Positions 45,855 through 56,062 of a stretch of 64,000 bases of DNA are shown one piece after another. A program made the translations under genes and the position numbers. Origin of the DNA: Terriglobia bacterium (GTDB lineage Bacteria; Acidobacteriota; Terriglobia; JAIQFV01); NCBI GenBank assembly GCA_020072965.1, contig JAIQFY010000001.1, positions 248,001 through 312,000 on the forward strand, given 5' to 3'. The notes under the pieces were generated by a model. The model did not search any database, was not told where the DNA came from, and saw only the letters and a list, made by a program, of their open reading frames with translations. Positions within the stretch are counted from its first letter, which is position 1. Each line of letters opens with the position of its first letter.

Positions 45855-48743
45855 ATGATTTCCAGGATTAGACGTCCAATTCGATTTTCATTCCTGACTC
45901 TTTTGATTCTTCTGCTCGCCGCAACGGTTTGCCCGAATTTTGCCGGCGATGAAGCTTCGAGCAAATCAACGGTGACACCCGCGAAGTCCGAGAAGACTGA
46001 GAAGTGGCAGATTGACGACTTCATCCTGACCGAGATGGCCAGTCAATTTGACATCTCTCCGGACGGAAAGTGGGCTGTCTGGGTGAAGAGTGTGGCCGAC
46101 AAGGACAAGGACGGCCGATTCTCCAACCTTATCCTGACCAGCCTCACAGAAAAAAAGGAAATTGAGTTGACTCGTGGCAAGGAGAATCATTCCTCCCCCA
46201 AGTTTTCGCCTCATGGTCAACTCCTGGCCTTTGTCAGTGCTCGCCCCGACCCGCTGGCTAAAGCACCCACTCCCGCGGCAGGATCCGACGGTCCGGTCCC
46301 ACAATTGTGGCTGATCAACCCCTTTGGGGGAGAACCCTGGGCCCTGACCAGCGGGCATCGTGCGGTGATGAGCTTCGACTGGGCGGATGACGATTCTATT
46401 GTCTTTGCTGCGCAAGAGGACCCCACCCAGTACGAAGCATCGCTGAAAGAAAAGAAGGACAACTCCAACGTGGTGGATGATGAGGCCCATGTCGTGCCCG
46501 TGCGCCTCTACAAGGCCCAGGTCAAATCGAAGACGGTCACGCGGCTCACCGACAACCGCGGTGACCGGATTCAAATGTTTGAACTGTCGCACGATGGCAC
46601 CAAGGCGATCGCGGTGGTGCAACGCAGCCTGAGCTATGTGTACGACGAGCGCATCAAACCCGCAACATTCCTTTACGATTTAGCAACCCGCACACGAAAG
46701 CAATTGTTTGTAGAGGAAAAACTCAACCCGGTGCAGTTCCGGTGGGCACTGGATGGCAAAACAGTCTACGTTGTTAGCCGCTATTCTTCGGACCCACAGT
46801 ACCTCAACGCGACGATCTCCCGCCTCTATTCGTATGATGTGGAGACGGGTAAAACCACCGAGGTAAACCTCAACTGGGAGAATGGTCTTTCAGGCGGGGG
46901 GTTGGAAGTCACTCCAGATGGCTTTATCTGCAACCTGGCGAATGGCGCTCTCCACAAGCAAGCTCGTTACAGCCGTGGAAGCGGAGGCACGGTGTGGACT
47001 CGTGCATGGCTCGAAGGGGACCACGTCGGCCACATCTGGCAAATGACAGCGGGCCGCGACGGTCATTCCCTGGTCTACGCCTTCTCCACCGCAAGTACGC
47101 CCGCCCAGTGGTACCGGGCCACACTTGACGGGTCCCGAATCGTCTCGCCCGTTCAAATTACCGATCTGAATCCAAATCTCAACAAGCGCGTCATTGCCCG
47201 ATCGGAAGTCGTCCGTTGGAGGGGCGCCCTTGATGAAGAAGTCGAAGGAATTCTCTATTACCCCCATGCCTACGAAGCCGGGAAGAAGTATCCCCTCCTG
47301 TTAATGATTCATGGCGGACCCGCCGGCGCCGACTTCGATTCCTGGAGCCAGTCCTTTGCCAATCCGGTCAACCTGATGGCTGAACGCGGGGCCTTTGTCC
47401 TGCGGCCGAATTATCACGGGAGTTCCAACTATGGCTTGAAGTGGGTGGAGTCTATTTCAGGGGGAAAGTACTATGATCTCGAGGTGCCTGATATTGAGAA
47501 GGGCGTTGACACCCTGATTGCCCGGGGGCTGGTCGATCCCGACAAACTCGGAACCATGGGGTGGTCCAACGGGGCGATTCTCTCCATCGCCCTCACGGTG
47601 TCGACCGATCGATACAAGGTTTGTTCCGCGGGAGCCGGCGACGTGGACTGGACCAGCGACTGGGGGAATGCGCACTTTGGTGCGGCCTTCGATAATTATT
47701 ACTTTGGAAAATCTCCGCTCGAAGATCCGATGCTGTACATCCGCAAGTCACCGTTCTTTAAGATGGACCGCGTGAAAACGCCGACGATCATTTTCTTCGG
47801 CACGGTGGACACCAATGTCCCCACCGAGCAGGGATGGCTGCACTTCCGCGCCCTTCAGCAGCTCGGCAAGACAGATGTCAAGTTCATCCTCTTTCCCGGT
47901 GAGCCGCACGGCCCCCAGAAATTGTCGCACCAGCGCCGAAAGCTTGAAGAGGATTTGGCGTGGATCGATAAATACTTGTTCAAAACTGCAAAAGAAACCA
48001 ACGAGGCATTGAAGCCAAATTCGCCTCTCGCGGTCGCGATCAAGAAGAAGACCATTAAGAAGAGCGGTGCTCATCTCGGCGAAGCCTTCCCGGTTGATGA
48101 CCAAAGGACGAAGACAGGGAAGTCAATCCTGGTCCCGGAGGTCGTCGCCCGCGGCCCGCTGGAGATCGGGAGGTTTGAGGTCACGCGCGCACAGTACGCG
48201 GCCTTCGAAAGAGCGTACACGTTTGACGCGGGAACTGAAGACTACCCAGCCAACAACATTCCCTTCGAAAAAGCGAAGGCCTACTGTGAATGGCTCAGCC
48301 AAACGACCGGAAAAACCTATCGCCTACCCAGGGTGGAAGAGCTGGAGCCATTGGCGAGCGCGGCGAAATCGGGAGAAAACACGCTCGATTATTGGGCGGG
48401 ATACTCCGTCAATCCGGACGACACCTTGAGGTTGAGGAAGGCAATCTCAGAGTTGGCCGCAGAGCAGCAGGCGCCCTTGCTCCAAAGAGTTGGAAGTTTT
48501 CAGGCCAGCGGGAACGAGGATCAGGAACTGATCTTTGATGTCGGAGGAAACGTGGCAGAGTGGGCCATGACCAAAGAAGGCACAGGAAAGGCGGTCGGAG
48601 GAAGTGCAGACACCCCGGGTGATTCCAAAGTCGCCCCTGAACTGAGGAAACCCTCGCCGGCCTACATCGGGTTCAGGGTGGCGCGAGGAACTCCTGCTGT
48701 GGACTTGAAGACAGCAGCGCCCCCCTCAGGCGAGAATCCCTAA
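45855..48743 (+). CDS. S9 prolyl oligopeptidase fused to a formylglycine-generating-enzyme-like domain
   Basis: A 962-residue secreted protein. The N-terminal signal peptide is FSFLTLLILLLAATVCPNFA. A beta-propeller covers about 40-400. The alpha/beta peptidase domain has Ser571 in GWSNG, Asp652 in GTVDTNVP and His685 in GEPHGP. From about 760 to 950 there is a second domain like the SUMF1/FGE-sulfatase fold (EIGRFEVTRAQYAAFERAY, AKAYCEWLSQ, GGNVAEWAM, IGFRVARG). This domain pairing is unusual. ATG at 45855 follows GGGAGG; the frame upstream only carries a repeat. The C-terminal part may bind substrate and need not be catalytic. Confidence 0.85.
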   Translation: MISRIRRPIRFSFLTLLILLLAATVCPNFAGDEASSKSTVTPAKSEKTEKWQIDDFILTEMASQFDISPDGKWAVWVKSVADKDKDGRFSNLILTSLTEKKEIELTRGKENHSSPKFSPHGQLLAFVSARPDPLAKAPTPAAGSDGPVPQLWLINPFGGEPWALTSGHRAVMSFDWADDDSIVFAAQEDPTQYEASLKEKKDNSNVVDDEAHVVPVRLYKAQVKSKTVTRLTDNRGDRIQMFELSHDGTKAIAVVQRSLSYVYDERIKPATFLYDLATRTRKQLFVEEKLNPVQFRWALDGKTVYVVSRYSSDPQYLNATISRLYSYDVETGKTTEVNLNWENGLSGGGLEVTPDGFICNLANGALHKQARYSRGSGGTVWTRAWLEGDHVGHIWQMTAGRDGHSLVYAFSTASTPAQWYRATLDGSRIVSPVQITDLNPNLNKRVIARSEVVRWRGALDEEVEGILYYPHAYEAGKKYPLLLMIHGGPAGADFDSWSQSFANPVNLMAERGAFVLRPNYHGSSNYGLKWVESISGGKYYDLEVPDIEKGVDTLIARGLVDPDKLGTMGWSNGAILSIALTVSTDRYKVCSAGAGDVDWTSDWGNAHFGAAFDNYYFGKSPLEDPMLYIRKSPFFKMDRVKTPTIIFFGTVDTNVPTEQGWLHFRALQQLGKTDVKFILFPGEPHGPQKLSHQRRKLEEDLAWIDKYLFKTAKETNEALKPNSPLAVAIKKKTIKKSGAHLGEAFPVDDQRTKTGKSILVPEVVARGPLEIGRFEVTRAQYAAFERAYTFDAGTEDYPANNIPFEKAKAYCEWLSQTTGKTYRLPRVEELEPLASAAKSGENTLDYWAGYSVNPDDTLRLRKAISELAAEQQAPLLQRVGSFQASGNEDQELIFDVGGNVAEWAMTKEGTGKAVGGSADTPGDSKVAPELRKPSPAYIGFRVARGTPAVDLKTAAPPSGENP

Positions 48744-48802
48744 CTTGCCTGCCGATGGTTCAGCCTACCCAAACCTTCGACCCTGCGCTATTATGTTTCG
48801 CT

Positions 48803-49075
48803 ATGTCGAAAAGGGTGAAGCTGGCCGTCGGAGCCGTCTTTGTTCTGCTGGTGGGGATCATTGTGTATTCCACGATGAATTTGAGCCACTATGAATGTGA
48901 AGTGTGCGTCGAGTTCAAAGGTCGAACATCCTGCCGACCCGCGGCAGGTTCAACCCGCGAAGAGGCGGTCCGGACGGCCACTGATAACGCCTGTGCTGAC
49001 ATCGCCTCCGGGATGACCGAGAGTATCGCTTGTGGTCACACGACCCCGAAGAGCGTCCGATGGTTGCGCCCATGA
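48803..49075 (+). CDS. Small single-pass membrane protein with Cys-rich domain
   Basis: A 90-residue protein with one transmembrane helix at about 5-25 (LAVGAVFVLLVGIIVYST) and a small extracytoplasmic part. It holds cysteines (YECEVCVEF, TSCRP, NACADIAS, IACGH). The five Cys could bind metal or form disulfides. Start MSKRVKLAVG at 48803 is preferred over one 16 codons earlier. No known family; it follows the S9 gene by 59 bases. Confidence 0.65.
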   Translation: MSKRVKLAVGAVFVLLVGIIVYSTMNLSHYECEVCVEFKGRTSCRPAAGSTREEAVRTATDNACADIASGMTESIACGHTTPKSVRWLRP

Positions 49076-49310
49076 CTCCGTTTTTCACGACACCTATTTG
49101 GACGACACCCCTCAGTTGGGTGCGCGCCTCGTTTCATGCCCGGACTTTGTTGGAGCCGGAGTTTTGCGAGGGTGATGAGCCAACCCGGGTTCGGCGAGGC
49201 GGTGACTCGGGGCTGTATGTGTTATATTATTCGCGTTCCAAGGGGACAGCTGCCGCGGGCCCTGCGGAGGAACATCGATCAATCAAGCCCCGGCACGAAA
49301 GTTAACTCTC

Positions 49311-50996
49311 TTGCGGTTGCTATTCTTTCCACTCGCGAAGGTCCGGGCTCCCGATCCCAGACGATTTCTGATCGCCAGCACGGAGTTTCTTCTCTTTTTT
49401 CTGTTGCTGAGCCATACTGGACTCCTCTCGATTGCAGCAGAAAACGTCATCCTATACACCGACACCCAATCCAAAATCCTTCTGGTCACTCCCGTGGAAG
49501 GTGAGCGGTACCTTGCTTTACAAGATCTGCTTTCCACGTTGGGTCCGGTCACCGAAGTGGAGAAGACCGCCTCGGTGTTGCAGATCAAGGTGGGAAAACA
49601 TTCGCTCCTCTTCCGCCCGAACTCCACGCTTGTGGTCATCGATGGCATCCTGACTTCGATGGGTGATCCGGCACTCGTCATGCCCGCAGGATGGATGGTA
49701 CCCGTAGACTCCATCTCCAAGATCCTCCCGCGGCTGACGGACCGGAAGGTCACTTTTCGACAGGATGCCCCACGGGCCTTTGTGACCAGCCAGCCGCCCT
49801 CCCGTGTTTTTTTTGAGGCAACAAAAGGGATCCTCTCCTCCCGGGTAGCCATCCAGGTCACCCAAGCGGCCCCCTTCGAGCTGAAACAGGAAGGAAAGCA
49901 GCTCGTCGTCACCCTGGGCAATCCTCCCCTCGAGCCGACCGCCGAAAAGCTGAATTATGCGGACGACCGGATCAAATCGATTGTCTACGATGACGCCGAC
50001 GCCAGGCCCAAGATTCGGATCACGCTGTCCTCTGCGAACTTCGATGTGAAGTCTTCAACCACTCAGGAAGGCCGAATTTTCGTAGTGATGGTTTCTCCGC
50101 CGCAGCAAATCTCCCCACCCACTCCCGGCACGGCGGCTCAGTCTCCTGCCGCCCCTCCGCCAGCGACTGCCGCCCCTGGTGGAGCAGGTACTAAGGGTCA
50201 GGAGAAGGCGGCCGTCCTCCCGACGCGCGGAATTCTGAGAATAGTCACGATTGACCCGGGCCACGGCGGCCTGGACAGCGGTTCACGCGCCGCAAATAAT
50301 GCGGCGGTTGAGAAGGATGTTGCTCTGCAAATTGCCCATCGGCTTCGCGCGAGCTTGCAACAGCGATTGGGTCTTCAAGTCTACCTGACCCGAGACGCGG
50401 ATGATGACGTCTCTTTGGACCAGCGTGCCTCCGCCGCCAACACAATTCATTCTGATGTGTTCATTTCAATTCACGTCGGTTTTTCACTGGTTCAGAGTTG
50501 GATTGGCGCCCGGGTCTATGTCTATTCACCCATCAAGGAAGCGACCCCCGCACCGAAGCCGGTTCCTTCGGGTTTGAATTCGACTGAGCAGCGTCCTGTG
50601 GAAAAACCCCCGGTGGCCCATTTATATTTTCGCGACTGGACGAAGGCCAACGCTTCCAATTTTCAGATAAACCAGGCGCTGGCCGAGCTTTTCGAGTCGG
50701 AGCTGGCGCCCCTCTGGGGCCAGGAACCTGCTGCCCCGCGGATAGCTCCTCTCAGGCCATCCGCTAATGTGGTGATGCCCGCGGTGATGGTGGAACTGGG
50801 CAATCTGAATTCGGAGACCGACGTCAAACAGATGGTCAACCCGCAGTTCCAAGCGAGGATTGCCTCAGCCATAACCAACGCCATCCAGCGGTATAAACCT
50901 GTGTACGATGCGCAGGTCGGTTCTGCCCCGGCGGGCAAGCCGAAAGCTGGCCCCGACATCCAACCTGGCAAGCAGGAGAAGACCTCCCCGCGATAA
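49311..50996 (+). CDS. N-acetylmuramoyl-L-alanine amidase (Amidase_3)
   Basis: Cuts the bond between MurNAc and the peptide stem (EC 3.5.1.28) for cell separation. The 561-residue protein has a signal segment (FLLFFLLLSHTGLLSIAAE) and an AMIN-like region at about 40-200. A Pro/Ala-rich linker follows, then the zinc domain with His318 (DPGHGG), Glu334 (VEKDV), His388 (SIHVG) and catalytic Glu495 (MVELGN). The start is TTG at 49311 because no in-frame ATG lies before the signal. It leads a run with gerMN, rph and rdgB. Confidence 0.88.
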   Translation: MRLLFFPLAKVRAPDPRRFLIASTEFLLFFLLLSHTGLLSIAAENVILYTDTQSKILLVTPVEGERYLALQDLLSTLGPVTEVEKTASVLQIKVGKHSLLFRPNSTLVVIDGILTSMGDPALVMPAGWMVPVDSISKILPRLTDRKVTFRQDAPRAFVTSQPPSRVFFEATKGILSSRVAIQVTQAAPFELKQEGKQLVVTLGNPPLEPTAEKLNYADDRIKSIVYDDADARPKIRITLSSANFDVKSSTTQEGRIFVVMVSPPQQISPPTPGTAAQSPAAPPPATAAPGGAGTKGQEKAAVLPTRGILRIVTIDPGHGGLDSGSRAANNAAVEKDVALQIAHRLRASLQQRLGLQVYLTRDADDDVSLDQRASAANTIHSDVFISIHVGFSLVQSWIGARVYVYSPIKEATPAPKPVPSGLNSTEQRPVEKPPVAHLYFRDWTKANASNFQINQALAELFESELAPLWGQEPAAPRIAPLRPSANVVMPAVMVELGNLNSETDVKQMVNPQFQARIASAITNAIQRYKPVYDAQVGSAPAGKPKAGPDIQPGKQEKTSPR

Positions 50997-51029
50997 CGTT
51001 GTTGGATGAGGTCGACACCAAGAACATAA

Positions 51030-51734
51030 ATGTGGCGATATTTTAGAATATTCATGATCGCAGCCTTGCTGGTGGCAAGCGCCGTGGGAGTTTATTATTT
51101 CCGGGGCTTCTCGCGAATTGTCGAGTTATTCCGCCGTGAGAGCGCTCAGCCCATCAAACCCTTTCAGCCTGCCTCGACGTTGCTGATCAAGCCGGCAGCG
51201 TCGGTGCCGGTGAAGCTGTATTTTCCGTCCCTCGCCAGCCCCGGAATGTTGGAGGAAGAAGATGAAGAGATCCGTGCTTCGGAGTTGGCCCAGAACCGTG
51301 CCAAGCAGATCATCTTGAAACTGATCGAAGGTTCGAAGAAGCACTTCGGTCGTACGATCTCTCAGGAAACCGTCCTGAAGGAAGTGTTTCTCACTCCGGA
51401 TGGAACCGCCCTGGTCGATTTTTCAGGGGCCATCCAGAAGAACCATCCCGGCGGTATCGAATGTGAACTGCAAACCATCTATTCAGTGGTCGACTCCTTG
51501 ACGGTCAACATCCCCACCATCCGGCGGGTCCGGTTTCTGATTGATGATACGGAGGCGGACTCCCTCGTGGGACACTCCGACCTGACACAGGCGTTCACCC
51601 AGGACCTTTATTACGTGGCAAGGCCGGCGGCCGCCACACCGGCTTCCACTACCTCGGGTCCTGCTGCACCCGCTCCCGTTCCTGCCCCAGCGCAAAAGGA
51701 AGACCCACAAAGGAGATTACAGAGTGCGCACTGA
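51030..51734 (+). CDS. GerMN domain protein
   Basis: A 234-residue membrane-anchored or secreted protein. One hydrophobic segment at about 8-24 is followed by a GerMN-type domain ([62 protein letters not shown]). The tail is Pro/Ala-rich. Originally named from spore germination, this domain in Gram-negatives is thought to act at the envelope near amidases. It overlaps the rph start by 11 bases. Confidence 0.85.
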   Translation: MWRYFRIFMIAALLVASAVGVYYFRGFSRIVELFRRESAQPIKPFQPASTLLIKPAASVPVKLYFPSLASPGMLEEEDEEIRASELAQNRAKQIILKLIEGSKKHFGRTISQETVLKEVFLTPDGTALVDFSGAIQKNHPGGIECELQTIYSVVDSLTVNIPTIRRVRFLIDDTEADSLVGHSDLTQAFTQDLYYVARPAAATPASTTSGPAAPAPVPAPAQKEDPQRRLQSAH

Positions 51735-52443
51735 TCAACGGGCGAATGACACCTTGCGAGAGGTCACCATCATCCCGAATTACATCCAGAACGCGGAGGG
51801 GTCCGCCCTGATTTCGGTGGGGCGGACGCGGGTCATCTGCACCGCCTCGGTCGAGGACACCGTACCGCAGTTCCTGCGGGGTCAAGGCAAGGGCTGGATT
51901 ACGAGTGAATATGCCATGCTGCCGCGCGCCACATTGACGCGAACCCCGCGCGAGGTCACTCGCGGCCGTCCTTCCGGGCGTACCCACGAGATTCAACGGT
52001 TGATCGGGCGCTCGTTGCGCAGTGTGGTAGAATTAAGCCGACTCGGAGAACGAACCATCTACATTGACTGTGACGTCATCGAGGCCGACGGCGGCACGCG
52101 CACCGCGTCCATCACCGGGGCCACGGTGGCCCTCGCGGTGGCCTTGAAACGGCTGTGTGATGAGAAGCGGATCGAGACCTCCCCCTTAAGGGAAATGGTC
52201 GCGGCTACTAGCGTCGGTTTGATTCACGGTGAAGCACTGCTGGATCTCGACTACAGCGAAGACAGCACCGCCGAGGTGGATATGAATGTGGTCATGACCG
52301 GAGGAGGTCGATTCGTGGAGGTTCAAGCGACCGCCGAGGGGCGTCCCTTTGAGAAGGACCAGATGAACCACCTTCTCATGCTGGCAGAAGCTGGCATTCA
52401 ACAACTCATCGAGATGCAAAAGAAGGCCATCCAGAAGGCGTAA
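51724..52443 (+). CDS. rph: Ribonuclease PH
   Basis: Phosphorolytic 3'-end trimming of tRNA precursors (EC 2.7.7.56). The 239-residue protein starts with GTG at 51724, overlapping the GerMN gene. It has [46 protein letters not shown] and the C-terminal [10 protein letters not shown] region typical of the family. Length is normal (about 238-245). Confidence 0.95.
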   Translation: MRTDQRANDTLREVTIIPNYIQNAEGSALISVGRTRVICTASVEDTVPQFLRGQGKGWITSEYAMLPRATLTRTPREVTRGRPSGRTHEIQRLIGRSLRSVVELSRLGERTIYIDCDVIEADGGTRTASITGATVALAVALKRLCDEKRIETSPLREMVAATSVGLIHGEALLDLDYSEDSTAEVDMNVVMTGGGRFVEVQATAEGRPFEKDQMNHLLMLAEAGIQQLIEMQKKAIQKA

Positions 52444-52448
52444 CCCAG

Positions 52449-53066
52449 ATGAGTCCTGTCGAAAAAACCAGGCTGTTTTTGGCGACCACAAATGACGGTA
52501 AGATCCGGGAGATTCAACATGCCCTGGAAGAGTTGCCGGTCGTCTTTTTCACCCTGAAGGACATCAAAGATGCTGAAATCTGCGCCGAGGAAAAACCGAC
52601 GGTTCTGGAAAACGCCATTTACAAAGCTTTACATTACAGCCGATATTCCGACGCTCTAACGCTGGCGGACGACACCGGGCTCGAAGTCGAGGCCCTCGGC
52701 GGTGCGCCGGGCGTTCATTCGGCTCGTTATGCGGGTGAACTCGCCAGCGATCCAGAGAACATTGAGAAGCTCCTGCGGGCCCTGGCGGGCGTTCCGGAAG
52801 AGAAGCGCGCGGCGCGGTTTGTTTGCGTGATGGCCATCGCCTTTCGAGGCCGACTGATCAAGTCGTTTCACGGCCATTGTGAAGGACGCATCCTCGAGGC
52901 CCCGCAGGGAACAGGCGGATTCGGCTATGATCCTGTCTTCCTTGTTCCCTCCCTCAACCGGACGTTTGCCGAACTCACCACCGAACAGAAGAATAAGATC
53001 AGCCATCGCGGAAAGGCCTTGGAGAGGGTTCACGACTATTTCTTGTACGCGACTGAGACCGCCTGA
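52449..53066 (+). CDS. rdgB: XTP/dITP diphosphatase (RdgB/HAM1)
   Basis: House-cleaning enzyme that removes non-standard purine triphosphates (EC 3.6.1.66). The 205-residue protein has the SHR-like ISHRGKALE motif near the C-terminus. LFLATTNDGKIREI lies at the start, LTLADDTGLEVEALGGAPGVHSARYAG in the centre. It begins 5 bases after rph, and rph-rdgB is a very common order in bacteria. Confidence 0.95.
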   Translation: MSPVEKTRLFLATTNDGKIREIQHALEELPVVFFTLKDIKDAEICAEEKPTVLENAIYKALHYSRYSDALTLADDTGLEVEALGGAPGVHSARYAGELASDPENIEKLLRALAGVPEEKRAARFVCVMAIAFRGRLIKSFHGHCEGRILEAPQGTGGFGYDPVFLVPSLNRTFAELTTEQKNKISHRGKALERVHDYFLYATETA

Positions 53067-53174
53067 CGTTCCTCGCAACCCTGATGCCTATATGAAGCCG
53101 GACCCCACCCGGGACGTTCTTTCAAGCAATTGACAACCCGCATAAACTCTTGTAGCTTGATGTGCTGACGCTTA

Positions 53175-53653
<479 letters not shown>

Positions 53654-54499
53654 TCATGCCACAATCGAAATCATCATCAGAATGTGAAGTCCCAGGTCGG
53701 TGTCCCCGCTGACTTGGACCTGACGCTGTGCAGACTCCCTGTCAATGCCCTTCGTGAAGATCCGCCATGCAATCTCCTGCGGGATCGTTGTGTCCGAAAC
53801 CTTTTCTCCCAGAGGCGCCTGAATCAGCCTCCAGCGCTGGCCATCGCGATAGAGATACCAACTCCCTCCACATTCCCCTGAGACATTGAATTGTGCATAG
53901 GTTCCGGCTTTGGCAGTGCGGGTCCGGTAAGTGAAGGGCAGGGCGCGCATGAAACAGTCCAAGACAGGGTGGTAGAACTCGGGTGTCATGATTCCGGGAC
54001 GGTCGACAGCAAGACGGATTTGCTGCTGGTGATGCCATCGCTCTGTGAATTCACGGGCCGTGTTGAACCAGTTTGCAGACCGTTCTTCCCCTGCCCAACT
54101 CACGGCGAACGGTGAGGTCACATATGGATCGAGGGAGGCGTGGAATTCGCTCAGGAGTTTGGAAGCAACTTCCATCATGGAAATCAAGACAGCGGGACTC
54201 AGCCGGCAATAAAAACTGACACCTTCCTGATTCAAACGATTTATAAAAAGCGCCAATTCTACGTTCGAGGTGAAATTAGATGCCTCGTAAGAAAGCCCAT
54301 CACGGGCCATGGAGACCCCGCGAAGCGCGGTATCGAGCAGATGTGCCGCGACGTCTTTAACCTTCCATTTGGGTGCCAAGGTCTGCTTTTCCCAATCCTC
54401 GGGGTTGAGGGACTGGAGCAATTCGACCAGCATACGTTCGAGCCTTGGAAAAAGAGGGACGGTGACGATGGGCTTCACAGACTCCACTTGATCATTCAT
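53654..54499 (-). CDS. Maleylpyruvate isomerase-N (MDMPI/DinB-fold) family protein
   Basis: A 281-residue protein with an N-terminal DinB-like four-helix domain (LNPEDWEKQTLAPKWKVKDVAAHLLD). The metal-binding His in VAAHLLD and the ERWHHQQQIR segment fit the ligand pattern. The C-terminal about 90 residues form a mixed domain of unknown role. In Actinobacteria such proteins use mycothiol; this organism is unlikely to make it, so another thiol or none may be used. No operon partner. Confidence 0.72.
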   Translation of the reverse strand: MNDQVESVKPIVTVPLFPRLERMLVELLQSLNPEDWEKQTLAPKWKVKDVAAHLLDTALRGVSMARDGLSYEASNFTSNVELALFINRLNQEGVSFYCRLSPAVLISMMEVASKLLSEFHASLDPYVTSPFAVSWAGEERSANWFNTAREFTERWHHQQQIRLAVDRPGIMTPEFYHPVLDCFMRALPFTYRTRTAKAGTYAQFNVSGECGGSWYLYRDGQRWRLIQAPLGEKVSDTTIPQEIAWRIFTKGIDRESAQRQVQVSGDTDLGLHILMMISIVA

Positions 54500-54597
54500 A
54501 GTTGCATTCTATCCTTGGGCGCCGTCCTATTTCAAATCTACTGAGGATGAGCAAATATAGTGACAGGAAAAAGTCCGGATCGGTGACCCACTCAAAG

Positions 54598-54643
54598 TTG
54601 CGGCTCTACCGGTTCCGCCGTCGCCGAAGCGGTAGAGCCGCAA
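54598..54643. repeat. Short palindrome sharing the core of the 24260 element
   Basis: Arms TTGCGGCTCTACCG (54598-54611) and its exact complement at 54630-54643, separated by 18 bases, share the GCGGCTCTRCCG core of the 24.3 kb element. It looks like a shortened relative. Confidence 0.65.
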
Positions 54644-54705
54644 ATCAGCACCGATCTCCTCCGGCCGTGTTACTATATTTGATCATTATTAATAGGATTC
54701 CCTGA

Positions 54706-55425
54706 TTGAAAAATTTAAGAGGTACCTTTATTCTCACCGTCGTTGCGCTCTCGGCCTGGTCGTGTCTTGTGTCCTGCCTGCCCGGTCAGACCTTGAAGGA
54801 ACGGCTTGAGCAGCCCACCGATTTCGTCCCGTGGAAGACCATCAATCCCGTCGACCAACTGGTGCAAGTTGGCCAACGATTCAAGCTGCCGATGGCCATT
54901 GAATTTTTGAACCCGTCTCCCTTAACCTCTTTGCCAGACCTCCACTTCAAGCGCGGCTCCGTGCTGGAGTTGATCCAGGCCATCGTGGGACGAGCACCGG
55001 AAAATCAGGTCACCGCTGAAGATCAGATAATACACATCTATCCGAAGGCATTTGTTTCACATCCATTTAATTTCCTCAACCTCCGCATCCCGGAGTTTAA
55101 GATATCGAAGCAATCGGTGCAGTGGGCAGAAGATGACTTAAAACTTTCAATCAAAGAATTGTTTTACCCGGAAAAATATAAAGGGGGATCTGTCTCTGCT
55201 CGTTTTATTTCGAAGGAACCTGCTCTTGAGAGAAACAATGTGACCGTTTCCGGCGAAAATCTTACCATTCGGGAGATTCTAACAAGAATAGCGATATCCA
55301 GCGGGAATGTGCTATGGGTTGTCGGACTCGGGCCAAAGGATTTCTCCGGGCAGACGCCCCTATGGAAGGTCAGCGAGCCCGTCTGGGCAGCCACGCGTTG
55401 GAAGTTTATCCCACTGAGCCCGTAG
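54706..55425 (+). CDS. Secreted protein of unknown function, possibly STN-like
   Basis: A 239-residue protein with a signal peptide (FILTVVALSAWSCLVSCLPG); the Cys in it may be a lipobox. Two repeats of the type ALxQVGQRFKLPMAIEF and LTIREILTRIAISSGN resemble secretin/TonB short N-terminal domains. The start is TTG at 54706, preceded by AGGATTCCC. No clear family; the context (MDMPI protein, palindrome) does not help. Confidence 0.55.
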   Translation: MKNLRGTFILTVVALSAWSCLVSCLPGQTLKERLEQPTDFVPWKTINPVDQLVQVGQRFKLPMAIEFLNPSPLTSLPDLHFKRGSVLELIQAIVGRAPENQVTAEDQIIHIYPKAFVSHPFNFLNLRIPEFKISKQSVQWAEDDLKLSIKELFYPEKYKGGSVSARFISKEPALERNNVTVSGENLTIREILTRIAISSGNVLWVVGLGPKDFSGQTPLWKVSEPVWAATRWKFIPLSP

Positions 55426-55652
55426 CGACATTACTCCTCGCCCCGCCGCTGAATTCAATATCACAGGGAATCGCGAATGCCGTTAGTACCACGACGCAAT
55501 TCTCCAGAAAAGCCCTCTACTACCTCAGGTGAATGAAAAACAGCCCCGTCCCCCATCACCTGTGGTCTGCATCACAACACCATCCCCCGGGGTTGATATT
55601 CTTGGCCCGTGAATCTGGTTGAGGTCCACAAGAACCAGAAAGGAGCCAGACC

Positions 55653-55790
55653 TTGAGAATGCCGGGCCAACCATTCATCAAGATCGGTTGGGTGGAATTT
55701 AAAAAGATGGATTTAGTTTTTCTGTTCGTTTTGGCGGTTTATTTGGGCGTCACGGTGTGGCTGGCACTGGGGCTGCTGAACCCAAGGTAG
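55653..55790 (+). CDS. Very small single-pass membrane protein
   Basis: A 45-residue ORF starting at TTG, 7 bases after AAGGAG; an ATG two codons on is an alternative. About 15 polar or charged residues precede one hydrophobic helix (LVFLFVLAVYLGVTVWLALG) that ends in NPR. The strong ribosome-binding site and the terminator about 50 bases later argue that it is expressed. Too short for family assignment; function unknown. Confidence 0.45.
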   Translation: MRMPGQPFIKIGWVEFKKMDLVFLFVLAVYLGVTVWLALGLLNPR

Positions 55791-55841
55791 CCCCAAAGGG
55801 AAACACGAACTAATCCTCTTTTTCATATTTTCGAAACCAAC

Positions 55842-55886
55842 TGGGGTCAGACGCGGAGAGCGATCCGCGGCTGACCCCATTTTTTT
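55842..55886 (+). terminator. Rho-independent terminator
   Basis: A stem of GGGGTCAG (55843-55850) with CTGACCCC (55871-55878), extended inward by CGCGGA/TCCGCG, is followed by A and seven T residues. It lies 52 bases after the small ORF at 55653-55790. Confidence 0.82.
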
Positions 55887-56038
55887 GCCTCGACTCAAAG
55901 CGAATCCCAGTGCGTCCCTATCCCGGCAGCTTGTCCTTCCAAAGTCGCTAGTTCCCAGCCTCCTCCGGCCCTGAACCCTCCCGAAATGGGGTCTCTTCAT
56001 TTTTCTATTGCTTTCCCATAGGAATTGTGGCACCCTTT

Positions 56039-56055
56039 CTATTGGAACCCAATAG
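56039..56055. promoter_or_regulatory. Candidate operator before padR
   Basis: The perfect inverted repeat CTATTGG-AAC-CCAATAG overlaps the ribosome-binding site region of padR (AGGAGG starts at 56054). A related, less perfect CTATTG/CATAG pair lies at 56005-56021. This suits autoregulation by PadR, which binds inverted repeats. Confidence 0.5.
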
Positions 56056-56062
56056 GAGGATT

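Larger units (their letters stand above)
55426..56062. other. Intergenic region with a small ORF and terminator
   Basis: Between the secreted-protein gene and padR. It holds the 45-residue ORF at 55653, the terminator at 55842 and the operator at 56039. The rest shows nothing clear. Confidence 0.6.
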
